Both the position numbers and the translations under genes were made by a program. Of a stretch of 64,000 nucleotides of DNA, positions 33,088 through 44,299 are shown one piece after another. Position 1 is the stretch's first letter. The number at the start of each line of letters is the position of its first letter. The notes under the pieces were generated by a model that was not told where the DNA came from, searched no databases, and worked only from the letters and a program-made list of their open reading frames with translations. Source of the stretch: Schistocerca nitens (lineage: Eukaryota; Arthropoda; Insecta; Orthoptera; Acrididae); NCBI RefSeq assembly GCF_023898315.1, contig NC_064623.1, forward strand, positions 14,831,140 to 14,895,139, read 5' to 3'.

Positions 33088-35210
33088 ATGCATCGGATTT
33101 CGGGATCGGTGCTGTGCTTGCGCACAAAGATGGATCGCATGATCGCCCTATTGCCTTTGCGTCCAAATTGCTCTCATCTGCGCAAAGAAATTATTCACAG
33201 ATAGAGAAAGCGGCTTTAGCTCTCGTGTTTGGTGTTACAAAGTTTCACGATTTCTTGTATGGTCGTCACTTTACAATCATCACGGACCACAAACCTTTGA
33301 CATCGCTTTTTCATCCGAACAAGCCTGTACCTCCGCGTACAGCGCAGAAATTCATCCGCTGGTCTCTTTTCCTCTCGCAGTACCGCTACGATATCTTGTA
33401 TCGGTCCACTGCTCAGCACGGAAACGCTGATGCGTTGTCCCGTTTGCCTGTTGCTGAGGATAAAGCATTCGATTCTTCCGAACTTGCTTGCATGTTCATT
33501 GATTCGGAAACCGATGACGTGGTCAAATCGTTTCCGATTGATTTTCGTCGTGTAGCTACAGCCACAGCTGCTGACCCTGTCCTTGCTACTGTTTTGCGTT
33601 TTGTTGCTACGCAATGGCCCTTGTCAAAGTCACGGATCGAGGATCCTTTGGTTCGCCGTTTTTTTGCTCACAAGGAGAGACTTTTTGTACGACGTGGTGT
33701 TTTGTTGTTGCGTTCGGATAATGATCAATCCAGAGTCGTGGTACCACGTTCGTTACAGTCCTCTGTCTTACGGCTTCTTCACCAAGGACATTGGGGTATA
33801 GTGCGTACGAAACAACTTGCTCGTCAGCACTGTACTTGGTTCGGAATCGATGCTGCGATTACGAATATGTGCTCCTCTTGCGTGGCGCGTGCCGAACAAC
33901 AATCCGCACCGCCGCGGAAATTCTTTGCATGGCCGAAAGCCACTTCCCCTTGGCAACGCTTGCACATCGATTTTGCTGGTCCATTCTGGAATGCTCGATG
34001 GTTGGTTGTGGTCGATGCTTTCAGTAATTTTCCTTTTGTTGTCCGGATGTCTTCCACGGCGTCTTCTGCCACAATCCAAGCCTTGTCTGCTATCTTTTGC
34101 ATTGAAGGTCTTCCGCAGACTATTGTTTCCGACAATGGCCCACAATTCATGTCCGCAGAATTTCAGTCATTCTGCACGGCCAATGGTATTCAACATCTGA
34201 CACCCGCGCCGTTTTCGCCTCAGTCAAACGGTGCCGCTGAACGATTGGTCCGGACTTTCAAGTCCCAGATGTTGAAATTGAAAGAGTCGCATTCTCGGGA
34301 GGACGCTTTGTTGCTCTTTTTGTCTTCGTATCGCTCTCAGCCCCGCGATGGTCGCTCGCCGGCTGAGTTGCTTCATGGTCGTTCTCATCGACCCTTGATG
34401 TCTTTGCTGCATCCGCCGCATCAGGTTCCTGTGCAGCGGCAGACTCCTGCTTTTGCTCCTGGCGACGTTGTCTGTTATCGCACCTATCGAGGTTCTCGGC
34501 GTTGGCTCGCAGGGCGCATTCTTCGCTGCCTCGGCCGCGCGATGTATTTGGTTTTGGGGGCCTCTGGTGAGGTGCGTCGGCATCTCAATCAGCTGCGCCT
34601 CTGTCGTCGCCTGGGTTCTGCCGCTCCCCGTCTACTTTCAGCGACGGTGCCGTCAGGTCAGCGCCCTGGGGACCCATCTACTGGCTCGCCTCATCCCCAG
34701 GTGTTACCGACCCTGCCTTCCATTTTGCCTCACGGCGTCGCGCCGCCGCCGCAGCTGCCGCAGCCGCCGCAGCCGCCGCCGGCGCCGCCCGCAGTGGACG
34801 CGTCGCTGCAGCCGCCACGCGCCTCCCTGGGTCACGCGCCGCCGCTCGCGTCCCGTGACCAGCCGTCCTCCGCCATGGACCTCTTGCCCGCTCCGGACCA
34901 GATGTCGTCATCGCGCGTCGGATTCCCCGACGCAATGGAGGTCGACCCTTCGGCCCCTCCTGTATCATTACGGGCGCATACACCGCATGTTAACGTGCAC
35001 CCTGGACTAGGTTTTCAGGCGTTTCCTAGCTCCCCTCGGACCGAATGGCCGGGTGCGGGTGGCACAGCCTCGCCTGTTGTTAGGCTCCCCACCTCCTCGC
35101 ATACGTCAACATGGGGTCCTCCCCACGGCGGGCGGAAGCCTTATCTCACGACCGTTCGCCGATTTGCGGGGGAGGAATGTGGTGTCACAGCCAGACACCA
35201 CACTTGCTAG
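33087..35210 (+). CDS. Truncated pol: RNase H and integrase
   Basis: Open from the deletion junction through the internal region into the 3' LTR. RNase H: DASDFGIGAVLAHKDGS, IEKAALALVFGVTKFHDFLY, TIITDHKPL and HGNADALSRLP. Then an integrase zinc-binding region (LHQGHWGIVRTKQLARQH ... MCSSCVARAEQ) and the catalytic core with Asp in LHIDFAGPF, Asp in TIVSDNGPQF and Glu in NGAAERLVRTFKSQ. A C-terminal DNA/chromatin-binding part follows (FAPGDVVCYRTYRG), then a Pro-rich tail (about residues 510-600). No in-frame ATG precedes the RNase H start, so it may be untranslated. All three integrase acidic residues are present. Confidence 0.85.
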   Translation, partial: DASDFGIGAVLAHKDGSHDRPIAFASKLLSSAQRNYSQIEKAALALVFGVTKFHDFLYGRHFTIITDHKPLTSLFHPNKPVPPRTAQKFIRWSLFLSQYRYDILYRSTAQHGNADALSRLPVAEDKAFDSSELACMFIDSETDDVVKSFPIDFRRVATATAADPVLATVLRFVATQWPLSKSRIEDPLVRRFFAHKERLFVRRGVLLLRSDNDQSRVVVPRSLQSSVLRLLHQGHWGIVRTKQLARQHCTWFGIDAAITNMCSSCVARAEQQSAPPRKFFAWPKATSPWQRLHIDFAGPFWNARWLVVVDAFSNFPFVVRMSSTASSATIQALSAIFCIEGLPQTIVSDNGPQFMSAEFQSFCTANGIQHLTPAPFSPQSNGAAERLVRTFKSQMLKLKESHSREDALLLFLSSYRSQPRDGRSPAELLHGRSHRPLMSLLHPPHQVPVQRQTPAFAPGDVVCYRTYRGSRRWLAGRILRCLGRAMYLVLGASGEVRRHLNQLRLCRRLGSAAPRLLSATVPSGQRPGDPSTGSPHPQVLPTLPSILPHGVAPPPQLPQPPQPPPAPPAVDASLQPPRASLGHAPPLASRDQPSSAMDLLPAPDQMSSSRVGFPDAMEVDPSAPPVSLRAHTPHVNVHPGLGFQAFPSSPRTEWPGAGGTASPVVRLPTSSHTSTWGPPHGGRKPYLTTVRRFAGEECGVTARHHTC
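35166..35177 (+). promoter_or_regulatory. Polypurine tract
   Basis: GCGGGGGAGGAA immediately before the 3' LTR, the plus-strand primer position. Confidence 0.75.
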
Positions 35211-35653
35211 GTGGTAGATTAAATCGGCCGCGGTCCTGTAGTACATGTCGGACCCGCGTGTCGCCACTGTGTGATCGCAGACCGAGCGCCACCACATGGC
35301 AGGTCACAAGACACGGACTAGACCTCGTCCCAGTTGTACGGACGACATTGCTAGCGACCAGACGTACGAAGCCTTCCTCTCATTTGCCGAGAGACAGATA
35401 GAATAGCCTTCAGCTTAGTCCATAGCTACGACCTAGCAAGGCGCAGTTAATCCATATCTGGAGAGAGATTCACTTGTATTACCAAGAGATGTACCACACC
35501 AGATAATAAAGATAAGTATTACTCCAGCTACGGTCTTTTCTTCATAGCATTAATTACGTATCCTGTTCCAGTACTTCACGCCCGTCTCCGTTAGTCTAGC
35601 GTGCATTAAGCCACCTCGATCTACAAGGTGTTGGCCCAGCTGCCGACACATCA
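35178..35653 (+). repeat. 3' LTR
   Basis: Same length as the 5' LTR with 7 substitutions and no indels. Confidence 0.93.
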
Positions 35654-35658
35654 CGAAT

Positions 35659-38600
35659 AAATCCTGACGTTAAATTGTCCAAAGTAATACGATCAACGAG
35701 TGAGCAAATGGAATACCACAGACTAACACAAGAAGGCCTAAATGCATGTCATACCTTCCCACTGTGAAACAGACGCAGTTCCGAGGGGAGAAACGAGAAC
35801 AGAAGCCGAGAGCAGAGTCGTGTAAGCTAGAAGGCCCTACGATAAGGGACACCCACATCTCCCGCCAACCGCCAAGATCACCCCCCAGCCCACGTTGAAA
35901 GATAGAGCCCTCCAGAAGAACAGTATAGATCTTACAATAACACTAAAAGGGCCACACCAACTGTACGTTTTAGCGTGAGACTATACGCGTCTCTGTTACG
36001 TTGCAAACTTTAAAAACATTGCCCCACCACGAAAAGTATAACGTTTCTCATTGGATAGACAGAATTTTTGTAGGCAGAGTTTAAGGTTAACATTGACCTG
36101 ACTGGTCAGTTGAAAACACAGCCAGATACCTTTTTCTTAAACCCACTTCAGTAAATTGTAGTAAAGAGAAGTTCGAGAGAGTTGTTACCGAGACAGCGAG
36201 GTGTGTGGAGCTGCGCCGCCCGCCGCCCCCTGACACTGACTAACCAACAACAAGGTAATGAACGCACGCGATGCCGCATAAGAGCGCGTAAGGCTTCACT
36301 CAGAACTGCAGAAGTCTCATCTGTTACATCCCGTTTTTACGTAATACTAGTGTCGATCGTCAATTGAACCTCATGGTATTCACATTTGCTACCTGAAATT
36401 TTAAATCTGATATGCGATGATTTTTCTGTTATATAATTATTGAGAAGCCACATCAGCCACTGTAATTTACGACAAGTTAAATAATTAAAGATAAGTGAGG
36501 GACACTGTAGACCAATTTTGATAGTTTTCTCTTTTATTAAACTTAATTTAATCCTAGATTATAGATGTGATATGGCATACGTCATCCTTCGATTCATTGT
36601 AGAACTTGGAAACCCATTCAGGGAATATTCGTTCACATTTTTGTTGAACGCAGTTGGTTTTTATCATCCTGTATTAAAATATTTCCTTTCATCAATAGCG
36701 CAATTTATAAACAATGTTTTGTGAGTAGAATAAAAATTCCAATGGTAAACTTAACTGCATTCTCGACGTTATTTTTCCAGGTAACTAAAAATAGTTACAG
36801 GGAGTGCAGTGGAACTGACGCTGAAATCATTAAGTATTTGATTACATCATCGCTAGTCTCACTGAACTCTTCTGAACTCTACATGTCATGTGTGGTCTGG
36901 CGTCTCCTTACCAGCAACAGGTCCCAAGTTCAAACTAGTCAGTTCCCTAAAAACCACGCTCAGAGCGTCGTTGCGCGAAAGTGGTAGGAAGACACGACTT
37001 AGAACAAACAGACACCACGCAGAATGTTAGAGCCTCTCTGGCATAACTTAGTACGCGGCTGGTTAAACGGCGCCGTACCCGACGGGTTGATTGGGCGCAA
37101 GGGTCGCTTGACACAGCATTTCATGCAAGACCTCCGCGTTCACGCACGATCTGACGCGATCATGTGTGTGTGCCTCCGATACCAGCTGATCTATCCGGCT
37201 TTAGAAACTGTATTATTGCAAAAGTTACTCCTGGCAGATTGATCAAGGTTTCGGAACAATTCGCCTATCGACTCGATGTGTGATCTGTGTTCACACTGAA
37301 TAACTGTAAGAAAAATTGTTTGCGTTTCTCCTTCATTTGGTGCATTATTTATAATTGTAAGGTGAATTTAATATCTGCCACAGTGCCTTAAAACCTGTAC
37401 ATTCATTTTGAAACACCCTGTATTTCATAAACATTTTGGAAGCATTGTGCTACACAAGTGGCCTAAACATCATGAACAAAACTTTGTTTCCCAGGAAACA
37501 TACACTATTTACATTAACAGAAAAGAAACATCAGACAATACGAATTTCCTAACAAGATCGTGATTACAGAGCAACACCTCTCAGCCGCATGTAATGTATT
37601 TTATTATCGGACCAGCCCATAATCTGGTTGTATACATAAACGCCAGATTAGGTCGCTTTAATGAAATGATCTAAACCAGATGTAAACTAGATGTTTCATT
37701 CCCCGATTATAGGCTACGTCCGAACGTCGGTCGGATAATGAAACTACTTAAACGCAGCTGGGAGATTTAACCGTGCAGGCTTTGTAACACTACCCGCCCT
37801 ATTTAATTACCAAAACGCCGACAGTGTTACTTCTCTGAAAGGAATTTTGATTTGACCGCGATGGTGCGTAATGGAGAGGTTTCCGACTATATTTCGTCTC
37901 TCGAAAGAAATCTAATGGAAGGAAGCAGTGGCAGAACAAACGGTACTCGAACCAAGGTTCTGTCAGACGCAAAGCAAACTACAAAAGACAACGGCCAACA
38001 CCCTAGTCAGGAAAAGATGTAATCAAATAGTAGCACTGTTAGTAAAGTATGTTAACTACTAGAAATGACTTGGTACTGATATACTGTTTTGCACATAGGG
38101 TTCGAGACAGTAGCACATTGTAGCAAGCATTGTACCGGTGGTGTGGTATGCACAACACAGAACGAATACAGAAACAACAACTGGCTCTGAGTAACACTTC
38201 CTACCTCTATATTAAAGCAGAGAAGTTAATGATCATCATAGGCAATTAATTACTGATGGTGGAGTACTGCTAACTGGGACATGAGAATTTTTTATCAGTC
38301 TAATTATTGACAGACACTGGGATTGGAACAGTCTTCAGATAGTCTTATTACGTGTACCGATCACCATTTCGTTTATCAGGAAGCATTCACTTACTTATAC
38401 TAGCTGGCTCACAAATGAAGCGCGAGGCACCAGAATCAACTATAGATAGAACAGTTGCAGCTAGTTACTTATTGAAGCACACAAATGTTATAAAATTGAT
38501 AGCAGCACTTCATTATACTCTTATTGTAGTATGGATTGCAACACTGGCTCAACAACTAACCTTGCAGCCCAAAAGATTATTGTATCAGAAATTCATACCA

Positions 38601-38689
38601 AAGCTGAAAATTTCAGTTAAAACACATTATGAAAATCACGTTTAGCTGCAAATACATAAAATATAAACAATCTTAGAATTTGGCATATA
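35659..38689. other. Unassigned intronic sequence
   Basis: No coding or mobile-element structure that I can support. The stretch 35670-36330 reads like a moderately GC-rich interspersed repeat. CACCCTGTA at 37393-37401 resembles the end of a mariner TIR, but no partner was found. Confidence 0.3.
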
Positions 38690-40467
38690 GTAATTCCATG
38701 AAAACGTCTTGATCGCTAAAAACTGTATTTATGATGCGTTTCGAGTAATCATCATCCGATAACTCTGGTAAATTTACACAAAAGAAAAATAAGGAAAGCT
38801 TATGCATGTAGATGAAGATGAAATGGGAGATATGATACTGCGTGAAGAGTTTGACAGAGCACTGAAAGACCTGAGTCGAAACAAGGCCCCCGGAGTAGAC
38901 AACATTCCATTGGAACTACTGACTGCCTTGGGAGAGACAGTCCTGACAAAACTCTAGCATCTGGTGAGCAAGATCTATGAAACAGGCGAAATACCCTCAG
39001 ACTTCAAGAAGAATATAATAATTCCAATCCAAAAGAAACCAGGTGTTGACAGATGTGAAAATTACCGAACTATCAGTTTAATAAGTCACAGCTGCAAAAT
39101 ACTAACGCGAATTCTTTACAGACGAATGGAAAAACTGGTAGAAGCCGACCTCGGGGAAGATCAGTTTGGATTCTGTAGAAATGTTGAAACACGTGAGGCA
39201 ATACTGACCCTACGACTTATCTTAGAAGCTAGATTAAGGAAGGGCAAACCTAAATTTCTAGCATTTGTAGAGAAAGCTTTTGACAATGTTGACTGGAATA
39301 CTCTCTTTTAAATTATGAAGGTGTCAGGGGTAATATACACGGAGCGAAAGGCTACTTACAATTTGTACAGAAAGCAGATGGCAGTTATAAGAGTCGAGGG
39401 GCATGAAAGGGAAGCATTGGTTGGGAAGGGAGTGAGACAGCGTTGTAGCCTCTCCCCGAGGATATAAGATGAACATCAACAAAAGCAAAACGAGGACAAT
39501 GGAATGTAGTCGAATGAAGTCGGTTCATGCTGAGGGAATTAGAATAGGAAATGACACACTTAAAGTAGTAAAGGAGTTTTGCTATTTGGGGAGCAAAATA
39601 ACTGATGATGGTCGAAGTACAGAGGATATAAATTGTAGACTGCCAATGGCAAGGAAAGCGTTTCTGAAGAAGAGAAATTTGTTAACATCGGGTATAGATT
39701 TAAGTGCCAGGAAGTCGTTTCTGAAAGTATTTATGTGGAGTGTAGCCATGTATGGAAGTGAAACATGGACAATAAATAGTTTGGGCAAGAAGAGAATAGA
39801 AGCTTTCGAAATGTGGTGCTACAGAAGAATGCTGAAGATTAGATGGGTAGATCACATAACTAATGGGGAGGTATTGAATAGGATTGGAGAGAAGTTTGTG
39901 GCACAACATTAGAAGAAGGGATCGGTTGGTAGGACATGTTCTGAGGCATCAAGGGATCACCAGTTTAGTATTGGAGGGAAGCGTGGAGGGTAAAAATCGT
40001 AGAGGGAGACCAAGAGATGAATACACTAAGCAGATTCAGAAGGATGTAGGATGCAGTAGGTACTGGGAGATGAAGAAGCTTGCACAGGATAGAGTAGCAT
40101 GGAGAGCTGCATCAAACCAGTCTCAGGACTGAAGACCACAACAACAACAACAACATGCATAAATATTAAAAGGAAAATGTAACATTTGGAACGGAAGTAG
40201 ATACTGATTACAGGTACTTACAATAGGCTTAGGAAAGCTCATACAAGTGAGAAATAGAATACTTCTATGAGGCTTCCCAAGCACATTGTGTGTCCTTGTT
40301 ATCGGTATTTACTTTCGTTCCTGATGTTACACTGGCCTTGTAATATTTATGTATAAACTTTTTCAATTTCCTTTTATGCAAATTTTGCCACAGTAATACG
40401 ATGATGATTACTCGAAACCTGTCATAAATAAAGTTTCTAGCGATCAAGGCGTTTCCATGGAATTACT
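38690..40467. mobile_element. Inverted-terminal-repeat element split by an RTE LINE
   Basis: Ends of about 75 bp are inverted copies: left 38690-38762 (GTAATTCCATGAAAACGTCT ... GAGTAATCATCATC) and right 40391-40467 (GATGATGATTACTCGAAACC ... CCATGGAATTAC), about 85% alike. The RTE (38808-40154) is inserted inside. Without it about 430 bp remain and no transposase is seen, so it is a MITE-like element. Confidence 0.7.
38808..40154 (+). pseudogene. RTE LINE copy A (palm C deleted)
   Basis: Reads DRALKDLSRNKAPGVDNIPL, a stop, ENYRTISLISHSCKILTRI, EDQFGFCRNVETREAILTL, AFVEKAFDNVDW (palm A damaged) and KGVRQRCSLSP. An internal deletion at about 39458 then removes palm C (FADD) and resumes at MNINKSKTRTMECSR. 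The C-terminus follows to SNQSQD and a stop, and the tail is (ACA)n at 40137-40154. Short duplicates ATGCAT flank it (38802-38807 and 40155-40160). Confidence 0.85.
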
Positions 40468-41436
40468 ACTGGTACGTGTCAAGTCTGTATGGCCGCATGC
40501 CTTACAAATGGATGACCTCGTCAGTCAAATGGAGGACATTGTTACGAAACTGTACAGGAACTATTACTTACGCTCGCCCTTCAAGTTTACTAGTCAGTAA
40601 CTACCCTGTATTACCACAGTTTTGTGAATGTAACTTTAATACTGTTCCGAAATTTCAATAAGATTAACACTTAAGCAAAACACCTTAGATCTTTTCTTCG
40701 TAATTGTACTTTGGTGAAACACTGAGTAACCTCATATAAAGAAACGCGTGGAGTACTTCAGAAAAAAAACTCACTGAATAGTAAAGAAATCTATTACTCT
40801 ACGTGAACTATTTCTCATTATGAAAGAAAGCAATTACTTTTCAGTTCAGTAAAACAGGATACTCAGAAACACTACAGCCCTGTCTAGGTAAATGACTAAG
40901 GATATAGGTGTTCAACACAGAGTTTAAATAACACAAACGTGTAATTGAATAAGAAACCACGTAACTCATACATGCAATTATACAATTCTGACTTGATTAG
41001 TTAAGACCCAGGCGGTGGTTGTGGATATCTTCTGTGGCTACTAAAAAAGGCGGCGAAATCGTTATAGCTGTGGTGTAAAACAAGCTTTGAAATTTTCTTC
41101 TTACCGTCGGATTTTCGTACTTCGGAGCTAACCTATTTACCCCATGAATGATAAGTCAAAATTCTCTCACATCGGAGGCTATATAAAATAACCTTTCTGC
41201 TCTTCTTGCCTATTTCAGCGCACAAGATGTGAACACTTTGCCCTGTCGATGAACCAGTTCTACAAGAACAGTTTGAACATTCCAAGACTTTAACGGAACA
41301 TAACTTTTGAAATTATATACGTGCATTGATTACGGTGATATAAATTATTAACAAAACGTTTACATAGATGTTGTATCAAAGAATAATTGTAATACAGAGG
41401 TCACACTAACATTAGCACACAAAGTTATATAAGTAC
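40468..41436. other. Unassigned AT-rich intronic sequence
   Basis: Only short frames; nothing recognised. Confidence 0.3.
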
Positions 41437-42520
41437 AGGGTGTCCCACTCAAACCTCCCTGATTTCAAAGACCCAGGAAAGAAAAAAAAACCAGTAGATA
41501 CGACAATGAAGACAATGAAAAATGCACCACATTGTAGAGCATCTCAAACAATTTATTTATTTATCATCAACACACCTCCACATGTGAACCATTTGTAGCA
41601 CGAAGAATATCGAGTCTATATTCAATTTCTTGGCAAGTTCTTTGTAACATTTCCTCTGTTATTGTTGCAATCGCATTAGTGATACGATGTCGCAACATAG
41701 GAATATCGTCTACTTTGGTCGCATAGACGCGTCCTTCACGAATCCCCACATGAAGAAATCAAGCGGCGTAATGTCGGGTGAACATGGTGGCCAGGTAATG
41801 GGTCCTCCACGTCCGATCCAACGACTGGGGAATTTCCTATCCAGGAAATGCGGCGGAGCTCCAGCTTGTTGAAAAGTGATGTTGGGTTGCAAGTCTTGTA
41901 TCTGAGAGTATACAAACTGTTCCAACATGTCCAGATACACTGACCCATTCACTGTTTGTTCCGCAAAGAAGAAAGGTCCAACAATCCTGTCGTGCATTAG
42001 CCCACACCAGATGTTTAGTTTAGGGCTATCACGAACATGTTCAATGACAACGTGCGGATTTTGCGAACCCCAAACCCGAACATTACGCCTATTAACCCTC
42101 CCTCTTAACTGAAAGGTTGTCCCATCTGAGTAGAAACATCTTTCCAGGAAGCTGGCAACAATATCAATACGCTGCAGCATATCCGCAGCAAATTGTTGTC
42201 GGCGTGATTTGTCGTTCGGTGTCAGATGTTACAGAATTTGAACTTTGTGAGCACGCATACGAAGACGCTGGTGAGGTACACGATGCAATGTTGATCGAGG
42301 TGCATCAAGCTGCCTAGATGCTTGACGAATTGACTTACATGGGCTTCTGAGAAACGTTTGTCTGATGTCCTCCATTGTCTCTTGTGAAACTCCGTAGCGT
42401 GCACAGCCAGAATGAGATGCACGAACCAGTTGCGTAACGAGTCTGCCTGCCAACGCTCCACTCGGCTCAAAGTAATAGCGAATATCATCACAAGCGCTCT
42501 GGAAACTGGCTGCTTATTAT
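41437..42520 (-). pseudogene. DD41D-type mariner relic
   Basis: The left end begins CAGGGTGTCCCACTCAAACC after TA. A matching right end was not found. Minus-strand blocks: ETMEDIRQTFLRSPCKSIRQ with QLDAPRSTLHRVPHQRLR (helix-turn-helix region), ERCFYSDGTTFQLRG (first Asp), ITFQQAGAPPHF, FPSRWIGRGGPITWPPCSPD and ITPLDFFMWGFVKD (third Asp). The second catalytic Asp (usually FQQDGAPPHF) is Ala, and about seven residues are missing after it. Frame changes lie near 41740 and 42200. Confidence 0.8.
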
Positions 42521-42700
42521 CGTTTTATCGTAGTGGATCATGGAAAGGTATCAGTTGTTTCCAAATATATTTTGCTAATGGAAACAGAAATAAATTTAGC
42601 TGTCGCCTAAAACATAACATTTTTTCAATGCCCGTGGTTGTAATATAATTTAGTTATATTTCTGTAACTCGTTCACCTAAACCTAACTGCAGTAAAAGTA

Positions 42701-43914
42701 CAGGGTGGGGCAAATAAAAATGGCCCAGAGAACAGAGTTCCACAGTATAAAGAAACAGAGAGGAGGAAAGGAAATGCAGGGCTGACTACAGCAGATGTTG
42801 AAAGTAACCATTATTCATGTATTGGCACTTTTCAGCCCCTTCAGCAAGTTGCTGAAGGCAGATCGAAGCTGGACTGCTGGAATTGCTGCGGTCTCACCCG
42901 AAACGTTCTGCTGCAGTTCCTGAAGACAGTCAGGCTTGTTTCGATATGCCTTACAGTTGACGTCTCCCGACTCAAAGTAATCGGCACATTGACAGATCAG
43001 GTGGCCTGGGGGACCAGCTAGAGCCGCGACTAGACTAAACCCTGCTAACAACTCTGTCAGGCGTGAAGCCTGTGTAAATGCGCTCCAAGGTTCGGGCGGC
43101 TGTGTGGGCAGTTGCTCCGTCCTGTTGGAAGTTACTGCAGCTCTTTCGCTCCTCCATTAGTGCCGCCGCAAATGGTTTCAAAATGTTGGCGATGTAAGTC
43201 TGCGTCTGACGGAAGAAGATGGGACCTACAATGCGGCGTGCAGAAACTGCACACCAAACCCCAGCCTTCCGATGATGCAATGGTGCCTCGTGGAAGTCAA
43301 TCGTATTCCCGCTGCCAACAACCTGTGATTCTGTGAGTTGACATAACCACCCAGGTGAAACCGGGCTTCATCAGACATAAAGAACAGATCCACGTCCAAA
43401 TCATTCATTATCATCTCACTGAACAGCCACTCACAAAACCGGCGCTCCTGAGGAACACCTGCTGGTTTTGGTACTTGGACAACAGACACTGGGTAGGAAT
43501 GCGTGTGCTGGTCCAGGTGGAGTATTCGTCCGCATTATCTAAGTGATATGCCGGTCTCTTGCGGAAGGCGTCGGGTTGATTAGGTAGGACTCTGAAGCAT
43601 TTTCAGCTGAACTGCAGCCACATTTTCTGGTGTGTGGGCACGTTTCGGAATTCTTTTGACTTGTTCAAAACAGATCCAGTCTGACTCCATTTTCGGACTT
43701 AGCGTTGCGTGGCAACTCTTTACTAGCACTTTTACACCGTCAAACTACTCAGCAGACAACTGACCCCACCGTTTCCACGACGCGGCCCGCACTACGCTAT
43801 GAATCGGTGTGAATCACGTGGCCGGTGCACATGTGGTGTGCGCGCCACAGGCTGTGGTTGTATGCATACACTCACGTCCAGTCGCAAGGGGCCTCTTTCA
43901 TTTGCCCCATCCTG
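42701..43914 (-). mobile_element. mariner-like transposon with TIRs, decayed
   Basis: TIRs CAGGGTGGGGCAAATAAAAA and CAGGATGGGGCAAATGAAAG are flanked by TA (42699-42700 and 43915-43916). Length 1214 bp. Minus-strand frames hold LFFMSDEARFHLGGYVNSQN (first Asp) and CSNFQQDGATAHTAARTLER (second Asp). The third region is frame-shifted, and frame overlaps near 43035-43280 show indels. Confidence 0.85.
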
Positions 43915-44118
43915 TATATAACAAAGTCTTCACCACTTAACTAAGATTGAAAGCGGGGCTATCTAGTTGCTCACGACAAATATCAGGCGTATTCACCAGT
44001 CAATACTCACATCATGATACAATTTTTTTATAGGCAAAGTGAATTTTTCGTTTAAAAGCCAGCATAAAGAATATTATTTAGTCTGGAACGAGAACATTTG
44101 CTGTTAGTTTGGACTTAC

Positions 44119-44205
44119 CTCAATATGACCATTGCTTTCAGCTTCAAACCCGATTTCTGTGAACTGCATTCGAGACATCTCCACACACGCGATAGATACT
44201 CCAAC
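44119..44205 (-). CDS. NACHT-ankyrin gene, small 29-codon exon (exon n+1)
   Basis: 87 bp, phase 0 at both ends and open throughout. The acceptor TTTGTTACGCAG|GTTGG (AG at 44207-44206) has an upstream T-run at about 44239-44250 on the minus strand. The donor ATTGAG|GTAAGTCC is a perfect consensus. The peptide ends EAESNGHIE, and joined to the next exon it reads GHIE-VLKL, the style of an ankyrin helix (GHxEVVKLL). It contributes a short linker or repeat between the NACHT exon and the ankyrin solenoid. It lies on the same strand as, and between, two exons that are themselves phase 0. Not proven by expression; a chance splice pair is the alternative. Confidence 0.65.
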
Positions 44206-44299
44206 CTGCGTAACAAAGATAACAACTCGGTTCAGTGAAAAAAAAAAAGGATTAGCTATTGAATTCGCACTGCCTCGGCAGCAGATTTCAACCACCACT

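Larger units (their letters stand above)
32594..35653 (+). mobile_element. Ty3/gypsy-like LTR retrotransposon, internal deletion
   Basis: Two 476-bp LTRs are flanked by a perfect 5-bp duplication CGAAT (32589-32593 and 35654-35658). They differ at 7 positions by direct comparison (about 1.5%), so the insertion is young. The internal region is only 2.1 kb: primer-binding segment, then RNase H and integrase. Gag, protease and most of the RT are gone. Confidence 0.93.
30659..44118 (-). other. Intron between exon n+1 and exon n+2 (13,460 bp)
   Basis: GT donor at 44118-44117 (GAG|GTAAGT) and AG acceptor at 30660-30659, both phase 0. It contains the Tc1 at 30870, the LTR element at 32594, the RTE-split element at 38690 and mariners at 41437 and 42701. 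Confidence 0.7.

Noticed and set aside
34678-34983. Arg/Ala-rich frame antisense to the LTR element
   Set aside because: Shadow of the Pro-rich tail of the pol frame.
37385-37405. Terminal repeat of a mariner (CACCCTGTA)
   Set aside because: No matching inverted partner or transposase within several kb.
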